Assembly (NCBI RefSeq): GCF_000516985.1
Contig: NW_006917091.1
Location: forward strand, 1,440,977-1,504,976
Origin: Pestalotiopsis fici W106-1
Lineage: Eukaryota > Ascomycota > Sordariomycetes > Amphisphaeriales > Sporocadaceae
Length of the DNA stretch: 64,000 nucleotides
Direction: 5' to 3'
Shown here: positions 60,347-64,000 of the stretch, in pieces
Position numbering within the stretch: the stretch's first letter is position 1
How the letters are laid out: each line of letters starts with the position of its first letter
Notes under the pieces: generated by a model
What the model was told of the DNA's origin: nothing
The model's input: only the letters and a program-made list of their open reading frames with translations
The model's database searches: none
Made by a program: the position numbers and the translations under genes

Positions 60347-60526
60347 AGCTTAAGCCGGCCGTAAAGTTTTATTAGCGCGTTATAATTTAACGCATAAATT
60401 TAAAAAATATATTTTATAGCAATATATTTGCGTTTTTATTATAAAATTTATATATAAATAAAAATACCTTAAATATGCTATAATGGAATATTATATTAAG
60501 GGGCGAATATAAAAAAAACCCTTGAG

Positions 60527-60557
60527 ATTTGGGGTTTTTCAATAGTTTGGCCTCTGG
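60527..60557 (-). repeat. Right terminal inverted repeat
   Basis: Read on the minus strand it is CCAGAGGCCAAACTATTG followed by AAAAACCCCAAAT. It matches the left arm at 30 of 31 positions. Outside it base composition returns to normal at once, and GCA (60558-60560) repeats the GCA left of the other arm. Confidence 0.8.
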
Positions 60558-61016
60558 GCATCCGTACTGTTTTTAGCATTATTGGAGAAACTTCCCCAGA
60601 AACCCCAAATACCGATATTCGGCCTAGCGTGGCGAGTATATCCACTACAACGCAACGCCCAGGCGCGAAAATGCTTTTCAAACTCTGTTATAAACAGAAT
60701 TCAGGTTGATTCTCTTACGGCATTCGTTAGTCGAATGTTCTTATCTTGGTTATCGCAGGGGGGATGGTCACCGAGAGCGTCTTGGCTCATCGCATCTGCC
60801 CGCAATGAGGTAGCTTATCTTTCGGATCACCTCGAGATTGCTGGTCGGCATCATGATACACTTGAAATGACCTTTGTTGATTGCCATCTCTGAAGATGTA
60901 TTTATATGTAATGATAAGATACTCAAGTAAACCATAAATTGATGATCTTGCGGACCACTAGAGACTCAGATCTCACACCGATACCAAGACTGACCTCTCC
61001 ATCCTCCACACCAAAG
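60558..61016. other. Intergenic; upstream region of the permease gene
   Basis: 460 bp of normal composition. Open frames are short and unsupported. It must hold the permease promoter, now placed next to the transposon block. Confidence 0.55.
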
Positions 61017-62543
61017 ATGGCCCCCAAGCAAGAAAGTGACGATATTCGCCCTGCGTCCTTTGACGCAGAAATTGGTTCGGCAGAGAAGATCCAACAAGGA
61101 ACGAACCAGTTCGAGGTTTTCAAGCAGGGAGATGGCGTTGTCGACTTCAGAACCGTGCACTGGATCCAAGCATCCGTAATTTTCCTCAAGAGTATAGTCC
61201 CCCAGGTATGCAAAGAGTCCGACAACACACAAACATGCTAATGTCGTCCCGGCGCAGTCATTTTCGCCACCGGTGTGCTGTCGATTCCATCGTCCATGAA
61301 CGCCCTCGGCGCCTTTCCCGGCGCCGTGGTCGTTGTTGCTCTGACCCTCCTAAACGCATACTGCGCCATTGTACAGGGCAACTTTCGCAACAGACATGCT
61401 GGATGCCACTCTATTGCTGACATGGCTCACCTCGTTGGCGGACCCGTTGTAAAGGAGATTGTTGGTTTCCTCTTCCTGGCCGCTTATGTCATTTGCGCTG
61501 CCTCTGGAATCATTGGCGTCTCGACGGCATTCAACGCCCTCTCGCTCCATGCAACTTGCACCCAGTGGTTCTCCCTTGTTGCCACTGTGATTGTGGCCCT
61601 AGCTGCAAGCGTGAGGAAGTTTGAAAAGATTGCGTGGCTCACATGGGTCGGATTCATCTCCGTCTTTATCGCAGTCATGATTGTCGTGTAGGTCTTTATC
61701 GAGTTAATTGACCTTTATGGATTTTATTCTAACAGAATCAAAAGCGTCGGTGTAACGACTCGTGATAGACCGGCCATTGCCCCTCAAACCGGCGACTTTG
61801 ATCTTGGATTCGTGGTTATCGGATATCCTACCTTTATTGCTGGCATGACGGCTTGCGCCACCATTTTCTGCTCGAGTGCCGCCACGGCTGCATTTTTACC
61901 CGTCATCTCCGAGATGAAAAGGCCCAAAGACTATAACAAGGCCGTCTACGTATGTATGGCTATTGTCACCTCGTCATACCTTGCCTTTAGCTTTGTTGTC
62001 TATTACTGGTGTGGAAAATGGGTAGCCTCCCCATCACTAGGCTCTGCCGGGCCGGTCATCAAACGTGTTGCCTACGGTGTCGGCATTATCGGTCTTGCCG
62101 TCTCCGCCTGTCTTTATGTCCACATTGGCGCCAAATATATCTTTGTGCGAGTCCTCCGCAACTCTCGTCACCTGCAGGAGAACACCGTCATTCACTGGGC
62201 GACTTGGCTCGGCTGTACCATTGGTATCTCCATTTGCTCCTTTTTGATTGCGTCGGGTATACCGATTTTCAACTATATCCTGGCATTGGCAGGTAGCCTT
62301 TGCTTCTCCCCAGTAGCCATTTGTCTTCCTGGCTGGCTCTGGTGCCACGACTATAGCCACTACCGCAAGGGCAATGTGTGGCAGATCACTACATATTATC
62401 TGCATGTGCTAATGATTGCATTTGGTGCCTTCATGACAATTGGTGGTACTTATAGTGTTATTCAGGAGATTATAGACGCTTATGCGTCAGGTGCCATTGG
62501 ATCTGCATTCTCTTGCGCCGATAACAGCGGAACTGTGGTTTAG
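61017..62543 (+). CDS. Amino-acid permease, Aa_trans family (Mtr-like)
   Basis: Three exons, 61017-61191, 61258-61687 and 61736-62543, encode 470 residues. The intron 1 donor is GTATAG at 61192, because it gives the family sequence WIQASVIFLKIIFATGVLSIP at the first membrane segment; a nearby GTATGC donor puts the next exon out of frame. About 11 hydrophobic segments follow a 45-residue cytosolic N-terminus. The family is AAAP/Aa_trans; length and sequence resemble the Neurospora Mtr neutral amino-acid permease group. It probably imports neutral or aromatic amino acids at the plasma membrane. It is convergent with the GNAT gene, only about 40 bp apart. It could serve the metabolic genes across the transposon block, but this is unproven. 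Confidence 0.92.
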
Positions 62544-62581
62544 GGTTATTTTGAAATCGATATGTAGTATGGTAGCTTTGC

Positions 62582-63235
62582 TTAATTATAGCTGCTACTA
62601 TTACTTCCGTAACTCGGATGTCCCAACCCTTTGCGTTCCATAATGGCCAACCCGGCATTTCTTTGAGTCTCCAGCAACGTCATGTCCATCAACTTCTCGT
62701 AGAATGGCACTGAACGCTCCCAATCTGCGGTAAACAACATGCTCCGTCTCAGATATGGCATCTTCTCAATGACCTCTTGAACGCATGTGATGAGCCACTT
62801 GCCAAGACCCTTGCCTTGGTATAGCTCGTCAACCCAAACGTCGGTCAAGTATAGAAATGTCGTGTAATCGGTAATACAACGCGCAAATCCTATGAGATTC
62901 AGGTCGGGTTTGGTTTTCTCGCTCGCTACGTGACCTGCATCGGTTGTGGCGTCTGTAGGCGCAACTTCAGCTGCATTTGTCCGTGACTCGGCCGAACTCA
63001 GATCCGCTGGGTTGGTGCCAGATTGAGAGACTGAAGATTGGTAAAGACCAAAACACAGTGAATTCTCCAATGTTTCTTTCAAGACTGCATCCGGAAGCGC
63101 CTTGGCCCAATAAAATATTGGTGAGGCAAAGACAGCGCCAATCTTTTTGATGGGAACCAAAGAGGAATCGGTTGAGATGACATATTGATCTCGTTTCCAG
63201 GTATGCATGCGAGATTGCGAAGAAATTCGCGACAT
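62582..63235 (-). CDS. GNAT family N-acetyltransferase
   Basis: Intronless, 217 residues from the ATG at 63235. The acetyl-CoA-binding motif A is clear: LTDVWVDELYQGKGLGKWLI (about residues 130-150), with the Q-G-K-G-L-G loop. It is preceded by a beta-hairpin (LIGFARCITDYTTFLYL) and followed by ERSVPFYEKLM, typical of small GNATs. A low-complexity insert rich in Ala, Thr and Ser (about residues 72-108) separates the first strand region from the core, longer than in bacterial relatives. Substrates may be amines, amino acids or peptides; sequence does not tell. Confidence 0.88.
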   Translation of the reverse strand: MSRISSQSRMHTWKRDQYVISTDSSLVPIKKIGAVFASPIFYWAKALPDAVLKETLENSLCFGLYQSSVSQSGTNPADLSSAESRTNAAEVAPTDATTDAGHVASEKTKPDLNLIGFARCITDYTTFLYLTDVWVDELYQGKGLGKWLITCVQEVIEKMPYLRRSMLFTADWERSVPFYEKLMDMTLLETQRNAGLAIMERKGLGHPSYGSNSSSYN

Positions 63236-64000
63236 ATTGAGTAGTAACGGGGTAATCAATGGTTAGATTTAGGGAATAAATGGTGAAAATGACTTGCGAG
63301 AATGCAATAGGATTACCGTTTTTTTTTTTCCGGGGATGGACTTATATAAGCGGCGGGGTAAACATACATCCGATTATCTAATCGGCCTTTACTCAAATTA
63401 TTACGATGCCAACACATTGCAAATTAAGCTATTATTCGCCGGAGAAACCCGGAACTTAGTGTATTCGGTACGTGGGTGGTAACTGGGGTAGACGCCCGGG
63501 TGCTTAGGTATTAGCTGGCACCTAAAGCGGTATGGATGTGTGTATATAACTATGCCCACCGAGTGCTGCGGATATGCTTGTTGTCACTTATTCGTGACTG
63601 GCAAGTATAAAATTTCTTCTCTTGTACCTTATTTTACCTAGTCTCACTGCCATTGGTTCTCCCTCAAGGACAAATCGAACGTGTCACGGGCATTTGGTCC
63701 AACTCATTATGTGGAAATCCAAGTCGCGCGGGGCAGTGTTTAAAAAAGAAAAAGACAAAGACGGGTTCATTATTATAATCCGGGGAGAGAAGAAGAAGAT
63801 GGAAAGATTCATTAGATATACAATTCTATGAACGCTTCCACACGACGATAATTCCTATTATCAGCTCAAATAACTCACGGTTGCGCGGGGGCTTTGGGGC
63901 TTGACAGTTGACGGAACGTTGCGGCTTGCCAAGACGAGTTGTCTGTTGCCTTCGGCTATAGGCAAGAAGCACATATTACCCAAGCTAGTAACTCTGGCGG
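63236..64000. other. Intergenic region at the right end
   Basis: Upstream of the GNAT gene, 760 bp to the window edge. It includes a T10 run near 63319. No gene is recognised. Confidence 0.55.

Larger units (their letters stand above)
47146..60557. mobile_element. Nested, RIP-mutated transposon block with terminal inverted repeats
   Basis: An extremely A+T-rich block whose ends are 31-bp inverted repeats (47146-47163 plus 47264-47276 on the left; 60527-60557 on the right) flanked by GCA on each side. Composition changes abruptly at the repeats. CpA/TpG dinucleotides are scarce while CpG is still common, the pattern left by RIP and not by CpG deamination. It has no intact open frames. The simplest reading is an old DNA transposon into which a copia element and a second copia copy (now a solo LTR) inserted. 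Removing those inserts leaves about 6.6 kb. The superfamily of the outer element is not established. Confidence 0.7.

Noticed and set aside
47146..60557. Starship-type giant mobile element
   Set aside because: No tyrosine recombinase captain gene or typical cargo is recognisable, and the ends are inverted repeats, which Starships do not need.

Overview
The window is genomic DNA of a filamentous ascomycete, probably a Sordariomycete. The evidence is short GT-AG introns of about 47-140 bp with CTRAY-type branch sites, fungal-only domain combinations (alpha/beta hydrolase-NACHT-WD40, C2H2 plus fungal-specific transcription-factor domain, CmcJ-type oxygenases), and a 13 kb A+T-rich block carrying the signature of repeat-induced point mutation (RIP). 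Two runs of exactly 100 N (12328-12427 and 47164-47263) are scaffold gaps of fixed nominal size. The species cannot be named from the sequence.

Layout. 1-9608: no convincing gene, only low-complexity tracts and a long pyrimidine-rich leader. 9609-11173: a Ran1/Ksp1-like protein kinase with one intron. 11174-22399: another gene desert with the first gap. 22400-23728: pieces of a trypsin-like peptidase gene or relic on the minus strand. 23833-28876: a large NLR-type gene (hydrolase-NACHT-WD40, minus) with an apparent one-base frameshift near its start. 29129-46704: a compact run of metabolic genes: RIB2-type deaminase, fructosamine/ketosamine-3-kinase, CmcJ-like oxygenase 1, C2H2 regulator, LamB/YcsF lactam-utilisation protein, SDR, cyclase-family hydrolase, small GPI-anchored ECM33-like wall protein, glutamine-synthetase-like ligase, and CmcJ-like oxygenase 2 (frameshifted). 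47146-60557: the A+T-rich block. 61017-63235: Mtr-like amino-acid permease and a convergent GNAT acetyltransferase.

The A+T block is a nest of dead transposons. Its two edges are 31-bp inverted repeats that differ at one base. The left arm is split by the second N gap, yet the halves on each side of the gap add up to the full arm. Inside lie a complete RIP-mutated Ty1/copia element (49113-55175; 631-bp LTRs; TTATT target duplication; primer site matching the initiator-tRNA anticodon arm), an inverted solo LTR of the same family (57158-57787; ATTAA duplication), a relic of a DDE integrase gene on the minus strand (about 55.6-56.5 kb), and 110-bp and 20-bp tandem repeats.

The genes at 32-47 kb could form a catabolic or modifying pathway for a nitrogenous compound: two oxygenases, a lactam-opening protein, a cyclic-amide hydrolase, an SDR, a gamma-glutamyl-ligase-like enzyme and a local regulator. 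An identical 11-bp word lies about 220-270 bp upstream of the LamB/YcsF gene and within the divergent promoter of the ligase and oxygenase 2. The pathway is an inference from gene content. Exon coordinates were worked out by eye from reading frames, splice signals and family similarity.
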